DNA from: UBA4636 sp963650915
Lineage (GTDB): Bacteria; Bacillota; Clostridia; Christensenellales; Borkfalkiaceae
Reading direction: 5' to 3'
NCBI GenBank assembly: GCA_963650915.1
Contig: CAVJMJ010000010.1
Location: 16,643-80,642, forward strand
Length of the DNA: 64,000 nt
The position numbers were made by a program, and so were the translations under genes. The notes below the pieces were generated by a model that saw only the letters and a program-made list of their open reading frames with translations, was not told where the DNA came from and made no database searches. Positions 53,400-62,037 of this stretch are shown piece after piece (within the stretch, counting starts at the first letter, position 1; the number at the start of each line of letters is the position of its first letter).

Positions 53400-54098
53400 T
53401 TAGCCTTCGACCAAATTGCGTTTTTTTAATTTTTTGGTAACGACTTCGTAAACGAAGGAAATAAGTACGACAAGAATTGACGAAACTATCCAGATAAACC
53501 AAATGTCAAGAGGCGTTCCGTTCAAAAGAGGTCGGGTAAGGTTCATTGCGTCTACGATATTGAATACGTGCCATTCGAAAGCACCGAGCACGATGTATAC
53601 GCAGAACATCATCGGAAAATAATAACACTTTTTAAAATCGGGTTTGAACCAACCGAAGGAAAGCATCGTTATGCAAAGCCAAACGCTAATTGCGTGGTGG
53701 AAATACCCCGTGCAAATGTTAAATTGGAAAAAGTTTGTCGTCTGCGGGAAAAAATCCGGATATACCATGGTTATAAGACCGCCGCCGAACGCCATGTACC
53801 AAAAACACAAATAAGATTTCATATTAGGCTTACCGAAAAGCACGGTAAGCGAAATAAGCAAGCTTGAAAGTCCGCAAAGGGAAGTCGGCAAAAGATATGC
53901 CCAAGTATTATCGATAAGTAGCGACAATGCAATTCTGTTTGCCGTAATCGCAATAAACAAAAGACCCGCTATGATTTTCAGGTAAATCGTACGTTGTTTA
54001 TCGGTTTTTAAATACTTCTTTGACAAAATAACCGAAGCGACGATTATCGCAATAAAAACTGCGAGGACTATTAAATGCTCGATGCCGAAAATCTTCAT
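53400..54098 (-). CDS. TIGR02206/YwaF-like integral membrane protein
   Basis: 232 residues with six or seven membrane helices. FGIEHLIVL at the start, PTSLCGLSSLLISLTVLFG in the middle and FHHAISVWLCI later fit the YwaF (TIGR02206) family, whose function is unknown. GGAG precedes the ATG. It lies in the same direction as the SDR gene, after 140 bp. Confidence 0.75.
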   Translation of the reverse strand: MKIFGIEHLIVLAVFIAIIVASVILSKKYLKTDKQRTIYLKIIAGLLFIAITANRIALSLLIDNTWAYLLPTSLCGLSSLLISLTVLFGKPNMKSYLCFWYMAFGGGLITMVYPDFFPQTTNFFQFNICTGYFHHAISVWLCITMLSFGWFKPDFKKCYYFPMMFCVYIVLGAFEWHVFNIVDAMNLTRPLLNGTPLDIWFIWIVSSILVVLISFVYEVVTKKLKKRNLVEG

Positions 54099-54240
54099 AT
54101 CTATCTCCGTTTTAAGGTTTTTTGTACGGCTACCTGACGTTTAGCGTGAGCCTTTTAGACTTTTTAAGATAACTTACGTAAGCCGTGCTTTAAAATTATA
54201 TCACCTATTCGATTAAAAATCAATCGAAAGGGGCGGTGGG

Positions 54241-55026
54241 CTAATATATTTTTTCGACAATGTAGTTAATTTGACGCTGTGGCAAAAATTTAGCCAATAC
54301 GCAAGCGCATTTGTACTCGAAACCCACCGAGCATACGGGCGGTGGATTTTTGCTTTTTGCAACTTTAAGCATTACTTTGGCAACCGAAAGGGGGCTTTTG
54401 CCGTTCTGCTCGTCCTTTTCCATTTTTTTGACGCCTTCGGTAATTTTTTTGCCGTAGACTTCGTTTTCGACTTCGGTTTTTACTCTGTTTCGTGTAAACC
54501 CCGTTTTGGTATCGCCCGGACGCACGCAAGTCACCTTTATCCCCTGCTCTTTTACTTCGCCGTAAAGGGAAAAAGAAAAACTTTCGACCGCCGCTTTCGT
54601 TGCCGAATAGCACGCCTGATAGGGTATCGGCACGACCGCAGCAACGCTCGAAGTGTTTATGATTTTGCCCTTCGTCTGTCTTAAATAAGGAATGCAAAGG
54701 GAACTTGCCATAACAACTCCTTTAAGATTGACGTTGAAAATTTTATTGAAATCTTCTTCGGTCAAATATTCTATCGCACCGCTTATGCCCATGCCTGCGT
54801 TGTTTATAAGAATGTCTATTCTGCCCTCTTTGTCGTAAATTTTTTTAAACGTTTCGGCTATTTGTTCACGACTCGTAACGTCGCAAGAAAGCGAAGTAAA
54901 TAAATCGCTGTTTGCGGGTTTTCTCGAAAGCCCGTAAACGATATAGCCGTTTTTAGAAAACAATTCGGCGGTACTTAAACCTATTCCGCTGCTTGCCCCG
55001 GTAATTACCGCTACTTTTTTATCCAT
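54241..55026 (-). CDS. Short-chain dehydrogenase/reductase
   Basis: 261 residues. TGASSGIG (residues 9-16) binds NAD(P), NNAG is at about residue 86, and the catalytic Ser (NTSS) and YSATKAA (Tyr, Lys) are intact. The classical SDR fold is complete. The C-terminal VCSVGFEYKCACVLAKFLPQRQINYIVEK resembles lipid-linked or DltE-like SDRs. The substrate is unknown. Confidence 0.88.
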   Translation of the reverse strand: MDKKVAVITGASSGIGLSTAELFSKNGYIVYGLSRKPANSDLFTSLSCDVTSREQIAETFKKIYDKEGRIDILINNAGMGISGAIEYLTEEDFNKIFNVNLKGVVMASSLCIPYLRQTKGKIINTSSVAAVVPIPYQACYSATKAAVESFSFSLYGEVKEQGIKVTCVRPGDTKTGFTRNRVKTEVENEVYGKKITEGVKKMEKDEQNGKSPLSVAKVMLKVAKSKNPPPVCSVGFEYKCACVLAKFLPQRQINYIVEKIY

Positions 55027-55106
55027 AATTTTATTCTGTTAACCCTTTAATTATTCTATGGTACCCGTTTATTATAGCACGCCCGACAAATTAAGACAAC
55101 AAAAAC

Positions 55107-55152
55107 GCCCCGAATTCACCCTAAATAGGTAAACACGAGGCGTTATCTTTTT
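55107..55152 (-). terminator. Terminator hairpin
   Basis: AACGCCTCGTGTTTACC against GGGTGAATTCGGGGCGTT with a T run, between the ABC permease and SDR genes. Confidence 0.6.
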
Positions 55153-55333
55153 TTCGTGCGGTAACCGTTTTTATAAACATTGACGGTTGTCATTTTTTTT
55201 CGGCAACCGTTGACGGTTTATATTTGGTGCCGTCTTTATTCCGTAACGATTTTCCTATACCGTTTATATCAAATTACCCTCTCGAAAAACCGAGATTGAG
55301 AGTAATTGCTGTTTCGGTAACGGGTAAACACCG

Positions 55334-56074
55334 TTAAGAATCGCTCTTTTTATTTACGAAGTAGCCTAAAAAGACGAAAAGTGCGATGTATGCGACGGAA
55401 ACCGAAATGCATACGGCAATACGAGTGTTAGTCGTGGCAACGTTGGATAAATCGCTTAAAAAGTTTTCAAACCAATAGGACGAAAGTTTAAACTTATCGA
55501 GTTTTAAGAAAGTGTCGACAAGACTTAACAACATATTGATAAGTTCGGGACCTAAAACGGCAATGGCGATAGATACGCCGACCTTTTTTAACATTATTGT
55601 AATTGCAAATACAAAAGAGGTGTTTGCAATGCAATAAAGCAACTGACCTATAAATAACCCTACGTAATTACCTTGTTCGGTTTCACCCGTGAAATATATC
55701 TTGCTTTCGATAAAGCCTACCAAAAACACGACAAAAAGCATTGCGAGCATTGCTATAATGCTTACGATATACTTTGCAAAATAAACCAAAGTTCTCGAAA
55801 ACCCGCGTGCGTAAACGTTTTTAATCGTTTGATTGTCGTAGTCGGTGCAAGTATACAATACGACGAAAATTCCGCATATCATGGTGAAAGTCGCAGAAGA
55901 AATCGCGTTTAGCATGGAGTTTGCGACCGAAGGCATTGCGGCACCCATGTTTTGTAATTCTTTCACTTTGATTACAAACATAAGTGTAAACATTAACACC
56001 GACGCAAGTGTGCAGATGTAAAGGCTTTTTTGCTTTAAAAGCTTACGAAATTCAAATTTCAATAAATTTTTCAT
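55334..56074 (-). CDS. ABC-2 permease (BcrB-like)
   Basis: 246 residues with six membrane helices, starting with LLKFEFRKLLKQKSLYICTLAS, typical of bacitracin/lantibiotic-type ABC-2 permeases. DYDNQTIKNVYARGFSRTLVYFAKY is the conserved cytosolic loop. Its ATG overlaps the ATPase stop (ATGA). It probably exports or removes a hydrophobic peptide or antibiotic. Confidence 0.85.
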   Translation of the reverse strand: MKNLLKFEFRKLLKQKSLYICTLASVLMFTLMFVIKVKELQNMGAAMPSVANSMLNAISSATFTMICGIFVVLYTCTDYDNQTIKNVYARGFSRTLVYFAKYIVSIIAMLAMLFVVFLVGFIESKIYFTGETEQGNYVGLFIGQLLYCIANTSFVFAITIMLKKVGVSIAIAVLGPELINMLLSLVDTFLKLDKFKLSSYWFENFLSDLSNVATTNTRIAVCISVSVAYIALFVFLGYFVNKKSDS

Positions 56075-56961
56075 CTTCCCAACCTCGCAATAAAGTAATC
56101 TTCGAATCCGCCTTCGCTAAGTGCGAGTTCGTATACGGCAAAACCGCCGTTTACGAGATATGCGTTGATCTCAGCCGTTTTGTCAAAGTGATTTGCAAGA
56201 TATATTCCGTCCGCTTTAAGTTCCGTAGATAGGTCGGGAATAAACTCTTTTAAACGATTCAATGCAAGATTATTGTCGTTTGTCACGATTTTTACGTATT
56301 TACAGCAACGTTCGTTAAGTTCTTTTGCCGAAACTTCTTCTATAAGACGTCCTTCCGAAATTATGCCGTAATTGGTAACGACTTTTGCAAGTTCGTCCAA
56401 TAAATGGGAGGATATAACGAACGTTACGCCCTCGGCGTTTAGTTCGGTTATGATGTCACGGATTTCCTTTATGCCCGTAGGATCAAGACCGTTTATGGGT
56501 TCGTCCAAAACGAGGACTTCTGGGTTACCCAAAAGGGCGATTGCTATGCCCAAACGTTGACGCATACCGAGTGAAAATTCACCCGCTTTTTTGTTTGCCG
56601 TATCGCCTAAGCCTACACGATTCAATAACGGCTGAATTTGGGCGGGATCTGCTCCGTACAAAATTGAAAACCTCAACATGTTTTCGTAAGCGGTACGGTC
56701 TTTGTAAAGCCCCGGGGCTTCTATCAAAGAGCCGATTTTTCTTCTTCCTTCGCTTAAATTCTCGTTTCCGAATAAAAACACCTTACCGGAAGTAGCCGTC
56801 GTAAGCCCTAAAACAAGTTTCATCCAAGTCGTTTTGCCCGCACCGTTTTTACCGATAAGCCCGTAAATGTCACCGCGCTTAACGTGAATAGAAACGTTGT
56901 CTACGGCAAACTTGTCTTTGTATTGCTTTACGAGATGATCTGTTTCAATAACGTATTCCAT
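56071..56961 (-). CDS. ABC transporter ATP-binding protein (BcrA-like)
   Basis: The start is ATG 56961, with AAGGAG 6 nt upstream; 296 residues. Walker A GLIGKNGAGKTT, signature FSLGMRQRLG, Walker B VLVLDEP, D-loop GLDP, switch SSHLLDE. The extra C-terminal domain of about 90 residues (YVKIVTNDNNLALNRLKEF...) is typical of BcrA-type subunits. Co-translated with the permease. No two-component system is next to it. Confidence 0.92.
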   Translation of the reverse strand: MEYVIETDHLVKQYKDKFAVDNVSIHVKRGDIYGLIGKNGAGKTTWMKLVLGLTTATSGKVFLFGNENLSEGRRKIGSLIEAPGLYKDRTAYENMLRFSILYGADPAQIQPLLNRVGLGDTANKKAGEFSLGMRQRLGIAIALLGNPEVLVLDEPINGLDPTGIKEIRDIITELNAEGVTFVISSHLLDELAKVVTNYGIISEGRLIEEVSAKELNERCCKYVKIVTNDNNLALNRLKEFIPDLSTELKADGIYLANHFDKTAEINAYLVNGGFAVYELALSEGGFEDYFIARLGR

Positions 56962-57625
56962 AAGACTCCTTTTTTTATCGTTGCTGTAAATTCCGAAATC
57001 ATATTGCGTCTTAATATCTTTAATTATTCGCATTTTGTTTGTACGCCTTTTTGCTTGCGTTTTTTTACACAATAATCTGCGTTTTGCTCGTATTTTTTAT
57101 CACGGTTTTTATCTGCTTTTATTGCGTAACGCTACGGTAATTTCAGACAATTATTATTGCGTAATGCTTTCGGTTTATGCAATTTTGATAATTCTATTAT
57201 TTTTTGAGTATATTTGTCAAACAATTTTACTCGAAATTTAAGACTTTATAACGAATTACGCCGATTTTTTTAGCAAATGCAAGCCCGATTTTTTAATCTT
57301 TTACATCAAACTTTAAAATTGATTGTCAACCTTTTACATCAAACTTTAAAATTGACCGTCAACTTTCAAACCTTTTTAGCCCGTTTACGGCAATCGTCGG
57401 AAACGTCATAGAGTGCTATCGCCCGTAAATTTCGTTTATCTTTCCTCTTCTTATATCACCTTTCCTTATGAAAGTTAAAAAGTTATAAACGGCTTTATTC
57501 GGACGGTAAACGGCTTTTAAATATTGCCCGTTAAAAAAACGGCTCGACAAATAGAAAAAACGGCTCGACGGATAGAAAAAACGGCTCGACCAAAAAGCCG
57601 AACCGTTTTAATTTTTAAATTTTCG
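56962..57625. other. Gap with several short repeats
   Basis: 57297-57362 has two copies of a 33-bp unit (CTTTTACATCAAACTTTAAA...). 57533-57600 has three units of about 20 bp with AAAAAACGGCTCGAC, the last merging into a hairpin (AAAACGGTTCGGC / GCCGAACCGTTTT) downstream of the next gene. No gene is seen. Confidence 0.65.
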
Positions 57626-58432
57626 TTAATTATTAGAAGAACTGCCCTGAACGTAAGCGATAATTTGCAAAACTCTGTATATAAGTTCGAGAAGAGCGAT
57701 TATCATATTGTTTACGTATTCGATGTTGTAAAGTTTGAATAATTTTTTGCAGTCTTCGAGTTCGTCGTCGGTAGCCAAACCTTCATTTTTCATAAGAACC
57801 AAAGCCTTGTCTTGGGCTTGCTTTTCGGTCTTGAGGATAAGCATGGACATTACGAATGAAACGACGTAGAACAAAAGCCCGACGCAGGTTAAAACTATCG
57901 TGCAAATACCCGCAGTGCTCGTAAAAATGAATATGTCGAGCAATACGCCGACTATAACGAGAGGGATAAAGGCAAGCGGTCCGAAGTAAATAATAGGCGT
58001 TAAGGCGATACGCTTTTTCATGGAAGGATCGCCTTCTTTATCCATCACGGCAAGCGACGATTTTTGCGCCGCCATCGCAAGGGACGTTACACTGTCCTTT
58101 TTCCAGGTAAGACGTCTTAAACGAACTTTTTTGAAAAAGTGACTGTAACTGTTTCCGAAAAGTATTGAACCGTTTTTTGATACGGCAATGTGTTGTAAAC
58201 CGTTATCGTCGAGAATGGCACGAGCAACTTGCTCGCCCGTTTTGCCCGCACTGTTCTTCTTACGGTTGTATTTGACGTAAGAAATGGCAAGGCATATCGA
58301 AATAACGAGGGCAACTATGGACGCTATAGCGAGAAGAAATGCTACTACGAACATAGACAAAACGATTCCGTCCGAAACACCGCTAAGGTCATAGTCCGAA
58401 ACTTGGCGAAGACTTTGAATGAATTCTGACAT
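57626..58432 (-). CDS. YugP-family membrane protein lacking the zinc-peptidase site
   Basis: 268 residues. The layout is that of YugP-type (Zn_peptidase_2) membrane metallopeptidases: an N-terminal helix, SAGKTGEQVARAILDDNGLQHIAV, a second helix pair from about residue 150, and the family's C-terminal DELEDCKKLFKLYNIEYV...LLELIYRVLQII. Where family members have VAAHEVGHAIQ, this protein has MAAQKSSLAVM (residues 120-130). Both zinc histidines and the glutamate are gone, so it should be catalytically dead. AAGGAA precedes the ATG. It may act as a membrane binding partner instead. Confidence 0.75.
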   Translation of the reverse strand: MSEFIQSLRQVSDYDLSGVSDGIVLSMFVVAFLLAIASIVALVISICLAISYVKYNRKKNSAGKTGEQVARAILDDNGLQHIAVSKNGSILFGNSYSHFFKKVRLRRLTWKKDSVTSLAMAAQKSSLAVMDKEGDPSMKKRIALTPIIYFGPLAFIPLVIVGVLLDIFIFTSTAGICTIVLTCVGLLFYVVSFVMSMLILKTEKQAQDKALVLMKNEGLATDDELEDCKKLFKLYNIEYVNNMIIALLELIYRVLQIIAYVQGSSSNN

Positions 58433-58890
58433 TTTTTTATATTCCTTTTTAAAAATTTTATCACATTAGTGGGTTTTTACAAGCAAATTTAATATCCTTT
58501 GCATGCAAATTTGTTAGCCTTTGCGGGCAAATTTTCTTTTTTGAAGGAGTTTTACGGGGCAAATTTAATAGGATTTTCGGGTAAATTTGTTTTAATGAGT
58601 AATTGTATTGCCGCTATAACTTTATTTTTGTATAAAAGGATGGCAAATGTTGTATTGTAAGTACTCAAAAAGAACTTTTTATAATACCAAAGAAGGCGGC
58701 AAAGCCAAAAACTCGTCATTTTGTCGTATCAATTTAACTTATCAAATCTAATTACGGCAAGTTAACTTATCAAATCTAACCACGACGAGTTAACTTATCA
58801 AATATTATAACGAAAAATCTTCAATTGTCAATTATATACACCCGCCTCCAACGATTTTTGCATACATAATTTATATAATTCGCCAATGCT
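58433..58890. other. AT-rich gap with short tandem repeats
   Basis: 58480-58590 has a GCAAATTTxxTAxxxTTTGC phrase four times. 58727-58802 has three units of about 29 bp (TTAACTTATCAAATCTAAxxACGxCxAG). No gene is seen. Confidence 0.6.
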
Positions 58891-58899
58891 TATCTGCCC

Positions 58900-59760
58900 C
58901 TTTTGTGCAAAGAGGGGTGCAGTCGAAGACTGTCGGATGAGGTTGGATGGTTATGTAATATCGTTACAATTATATGAACTGTCCAACCTCCTCAGTCGCT
59001 ACGCGACAGCTCCCCCTACCGGGTGAAGCCTTCGGCAGGTCATCCTGAGCCTTATGCGGCTAACGCCTAGATGTTTCGACTACGCTTGCGCTCCGCTCAA
59101 CATGACGATCAATCCCTCAGTCGGCAAAGCCGACAGCTCACCTTTGCACAAGGGAGCCTTGTTAACGCTCAACATAACGAAAAAGTGACAATAATCGGCT
59201 TATAGGTGGACTTTTATTGATAACCACAGTGTTAATAAACTTTACGGTTATATAGACCATCCAACCTCCTCAGTCGCTACGCGACAGCTCCCCCTACCAG
59301 GTGAAGCCTTCGGCAGGTCATCCTGAGCCTGTCGAAGGATCCAGCCGTCAGGCGCATATTATATAATTTGCCTTTCCTTGTTCGTCTTCACCCGGTAAGG
59401 ACGCGTAGGCTTCACATCTCAAGAAGGCTAAATTGAGCGTCAGCAAGCCTTCACCCGGTAGGGGTACGTAGGCGTTAAGCGGATAACACAGTGTGTTTTC
59501 CGTAGCCGAAGCCCGAGGCTATTTTAGTCGAGGCGGCGGTGTTGCGTTAGCAACGAAAGAATTATCAAAATACTTAATAACCGACCTATAGGTAGACTTT
59601 TATTGTAAACGCATATATTCCGCAGGTCATCCTGAGCCCGTCGAAGGATCCAGCCACAGGCGCATATTATATAATTTGCAAATCCTTGTTATCCTCACTT
59701 GCGTAAAGAGGGGTGGCACATTAGCGACGGGGTGATTGTTCTATATAATAACCACTTTCA
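58900..59760. repeat. Cluster of interspersed repeats, copy 3
   Basis: Two copies of the GGATGAGGTTGG...CCAACCTCCTCAGTCGCTACGCGAC block (58936-59033; 59265-59312), with CCCCCTACC(A/G)GGTGAAGCC. Two or three ATCCTGAG...CGAAGGATCCAGCC blocks (59040, 59329, 59627), each with GGCGCATATTATATAATTTGC. Also a CACCCGGTAGGGG...GCGGATAACACAGTGTGTT block (59451-59530) shared with 33290-33360. There is no transposase. Confidence 0.8.
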
Positions 59761-60027
59761 TTATAAAAAACACGCAAAAAGCGGGGTGAAACCGAACTTC
59801 ACCCGCAAGGGACAAAATTTTAGGTAAAACGAAAAATTTTGTTCCAAGTTTTTACCGACGAACAAGATAATAATAATTCCACAAATCCTCAACCTTAAAC
59901 TTTAACTTATAACGAATAACCAATGATATTTTTGAGAATAACGGAAAACCTTTACCTTGCACCTAAACCATAAACCAAGACTTCTTTTTTTGTAGCCGTC
60001 GGACGGAAAAAAGCCACGATAACGGGC
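59761..60027. other. Gap without a gene
   Basis: One hairpin (AGCGGGGTGAA/TTCACCCGC near 59780) and the 13-mer AACGGGCTTATAG at 60021, which overlaps the stop codon of the next gene. Confidence 0.5.
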
Positions 60028-60531
60028 TTATAGGTCGACTTCTAACGACATAGTCAAATTTACCGCATCGAGCGCGTTTTGTGCTTTTGCGAGAGTATCG
60101 CAAACTTTTTCATACTCGTCGGCGACCTTTTGTACGTCGTAATTAAGATAACGATAGTCTAAAATCGAAGAATTAACCCGAGTTTGTTCACGAACTTTGG
60201 GCAATTTATCTTTCATTCTTTCAAGTTTGTCTTTCCTTAACGTAAGTTGAGGAATGTACACGAGCATTTCGTCTATCGTCATGTTGAATTCTTTTACAAC
60301 CGTGGTGGAATTAAACACGTTAAGGGCGTGTTTTAACTTTCTTATTTTGCCTTCGATTTCGTCAATGGTCTTTTGCGTTTCCTCAAAATTATAGTCGGGA
60401 CGTACGGATTCCAAATCCTCCCCCACCGCGGCAAGAAATTCTCTGCCGTTTTGCTCTCTCACGTTAACCGACGACAAATCGCTTTGAAGTTTTCTTAATA
60501 ATTTTCCTGCTTCTTGAGACGTGCATTTCAT
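60028..60531 (-). CDS. Coiled-coil protein, DIP1984/septicolysin-like
   Basis: The start is ATG 60531, with AGGTG 6 nt upstream; 167 residues. Helical heptads run through most of it. The order of blocks (KTIDEIEGKIRKLKHALNVFNSTTVV, then MTIDEMLVYIPQLTLRKDKLERM, then VQKVADEYEKVCDTLAKAQNALDAVNLTMSLEVDL) resembles the DIP1984 family, of unknown function. The last codons (GTC GAC CTA TAA) are part of the genome-wide word. A/C-rich heptamer repeats lie just upstream. Confidence 0.65.
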   Translation of the reverse strand: MKCTSQEAGKLLRKLQSDLSSVNVREQNGREFLAAVGEDLESVRPDYNFEETQKTIDEIEGKIRKLKHALNVFNSTTVVKEFNMTIDEMLVYIPQLTLRKDKLERMKDKLPKVREQTRVNSSILDYRYLNYDVQKVADEYEKVCDTLAKAQNALDAVNLTMSLEVDL

Positions 60532-60544
60532 ATTTAACACCTTC

Positions 60545-60840
60545 CTTATTTGTATTTAGTATTTAGTATTTAGTATTTAGTATTTAGTATTTAGTTTTTA
60601 GTTTTTAGTTTTAGTTTTGTATTCTTGTTTTCTTATTTTATTGTTTTCTTGTTTTTAGTGTTTTGTTTTTCGTATTTCGTATTTCGTATTTCGTATTTCG
60701 TATTTCGTATTTCGTGTTTTGTTTTTCGTATTTTTTATTTAGTATTTAGTCTTTTGTTTGTATTCTTGTTTTTTGTTTTTTGTTTTATGTTTTATGTTTT
60801 ATGTTTTATGTTTTTTGTTTTGTTTTCTTGTTTTTCTTGT
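60545..60840. repeat. Heptamer and related microsatellites
   Basis: TATTTAG repeated about seven times (60553-60604), TATTTCG about seven times (60667-60718), and TTTTATG four or five times (60778-60815). They form the 5' region of the minus-strand coiled-coil gene. Confidence 0.92.
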
Positions 60841-60863
60841 TTACCTATTTTAAAATTCTATTA

Positions 60864-61109
60864 TTACGACGGAATTTTATGCCGATTAAAATTTACGGTA
60901 TGAAAAATTTTAATTTCCTTGCCGACAAGATAATCTACGCTTACGCCGAAAAACTCGGAAATGGCTATCAGTTGACTTATGCTCGGTTCGCTGTTTCCCC
61001 TTTCCCAATGAGAAACGCACATTTTGGTCGTACATAAAAAATTGCCTATATCTTGCTGGGAACAACCCTTTTCTATTCTTAATTCCTTTAACCTGTCTTT
61101 GAATTCCAT
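60864..61109 (-). CDS. Small XRE-type repressor
   Basis: 81 residues. A single helix-turn-helix domain: LKELRIEKGCSQQDIGNFLCTTKMCVSHWERGNSEPSISQLIAIS. No Shine-Dalgarno is visible; TACAAT ends 6 nt before the ATG, so a leaderless message is likely. Three 30-bp-spaced palindromes start 10 bp upstream and are probable operators for autoregulation. It looks phage- or plasmid-type, but no mobile genes are near. Confidence 0.82.
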   Translation of the reverse strand: MEFKDRLKELRIEKGCSQQDIGNFLCTTKMCVSHWERGNSEPSISQLIAISEFFGVSVDYLVGKEIKIFHTVNFNRHKIPS

Positions 61110-61118
61110 GTTAATATT

Positions 61119-61195
61119 GTAACATAAATTGTTACTTTTTACTCGTCGATAACATAAATTGTTACTTTATACTCGTCTGCAACAAAAATTGTTAC
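61119..61195. promoter_or_regulatory. Three operator palindromes with 30-bp period
   Basis: GTAACATAAATTGTTAC at 61119, ATAACATAAATTGTTAC at 61149, GCAACAAAAATTGTTAC at 61179. A 30-bp period places them on nearly the same helix face. They lie directly before the XRE gene. Confidence 0.78.
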
Positions 61196-61214
61196 TTAAT
61201 TCGCCCCTAAGCAT

Positions 61215-61315
61215 TTACCGCATAACTAATTACCCCGCCGAGAATTGTTACGAAACTAATTACTCCGCCGAAAATTGTTGCAAAACTAATTACCCCGCAA
61301 AGCATTTGCCTTTTA
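61215..61315. repeat. 30-bp repeats next to the operator array
   Basis: AATTGTT(A/G)C(G/A)AAACTAATTAC(T/C)CCGC occurs about three times with a 30-bp period, extending the operator array in degenerate form. Confidence 0.65.
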
Positions 61316-61640
61316 ACCGATTGCCACTGAAAAAAGAACCTAAGATTAACTCTCGGGTTCTTTTTTTGCTACGAAAAAACGATAAATCGGGTTAACCGTT
61401 TAATGACGAAAACAAAAATTACTCGCCTAAAACAGTTTGTAAATGTTCGTATATTATTGTAATAGGTGATAAACGGGAACAATCGAGTTCTTTAAAAAGA
61501 AAAAAACACTTATTTTTTTCAAAGAAACAACAATAAAAAGCCTTATGAAAGTGATAATTTTGTGTCGCATCCGTTGACATAATATTACTTTTTTTGCTAT
61601 AATCACAGTGAATTATGTCACCTAATACAATAATAGTTGA

Positions 61641-61880
61641 ACAAATTGTATTGCTTTCTATGGTTGCGATAAACATAAAACCGTTTACTACAAAGGAACT
61701 GCGGAACAATGGAATAAAATTTCAATCGGAGCGAATAACGACAAGTTAACCGGTGCGACGCGGTATTATTACAGCGAAGGCGAGCCTGCGCTAAATTCCG
61801 ACGGCACGGCTTACGACGGCAATTATTGGCACTATGATACGGACGGCATTACCCCTGTTATTTGGAAAAAAGATAATTAA
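61641..61880 (+). pseudogene. Remnant of a BspA-type leucine-rich-repeat surface protein
   Basis: The plus frame ending at TAA 61878 reads IAFYGCDKHKTVYYKGTAEQ, continues WNKISIGANNDKLTGATRYY and ends PVIWKKDN. This is the usual C-terminus of BspA-like leucine-rich-repeat proteins of gut bacteria. A stop codon (61638) precedes it and there is no start codon or repeat region, so it is only the last about 79 codons of a lost gene. A terminator follows. Confidence 0.82.
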
Positions 61881-61888
61881 AAATTAAC

Positions 61889-61919
61889 GGGGGCAATAAA
61901 AAATCAATTTTATTGCCCC
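61889..61919 (+). terminator. Terminator of the lost surface gene
   Basis: GGGGCAATAAAA and TTTTATTGCCCC, a 12-bp stem, 9 bp after the pseudogene stop. Confidence 0.8.
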
Positions 61920-61959
61920 AAAAAATGATATTCTAAAATAAAGTGCGCAAGTTAGAAAA

Positions 61960-61987
61960 AAGACGAGGTTTCCCTCGCCTTTTTTTT
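61960..61987. terminator. Terminator hairpin
   Basis: AGACGAGG and CCTCGCCTTTTTTTT; short stem with T run on the plus strand and A run/T run on the other. Confidence 0.65.
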
Positions 61988-62037
61988 AACATTTTTCATC
62001 AAAAGTAGGGCTATAAGCCCGTTAAACGCTTATGTTG

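Noticed and set aside
60625..60903. A plus-strand protein rich in Phe, Val and Cys
   Set aside because: It is the translation of the heptamer microsatellites.
61419..61709. A 96-residue minus-strand gene
   Set aside because: Unusual Cys/Phe/His-rich composition, no ribosome binding site, and it overlaps the plus-strand BspA remnant whose protein match is clear.
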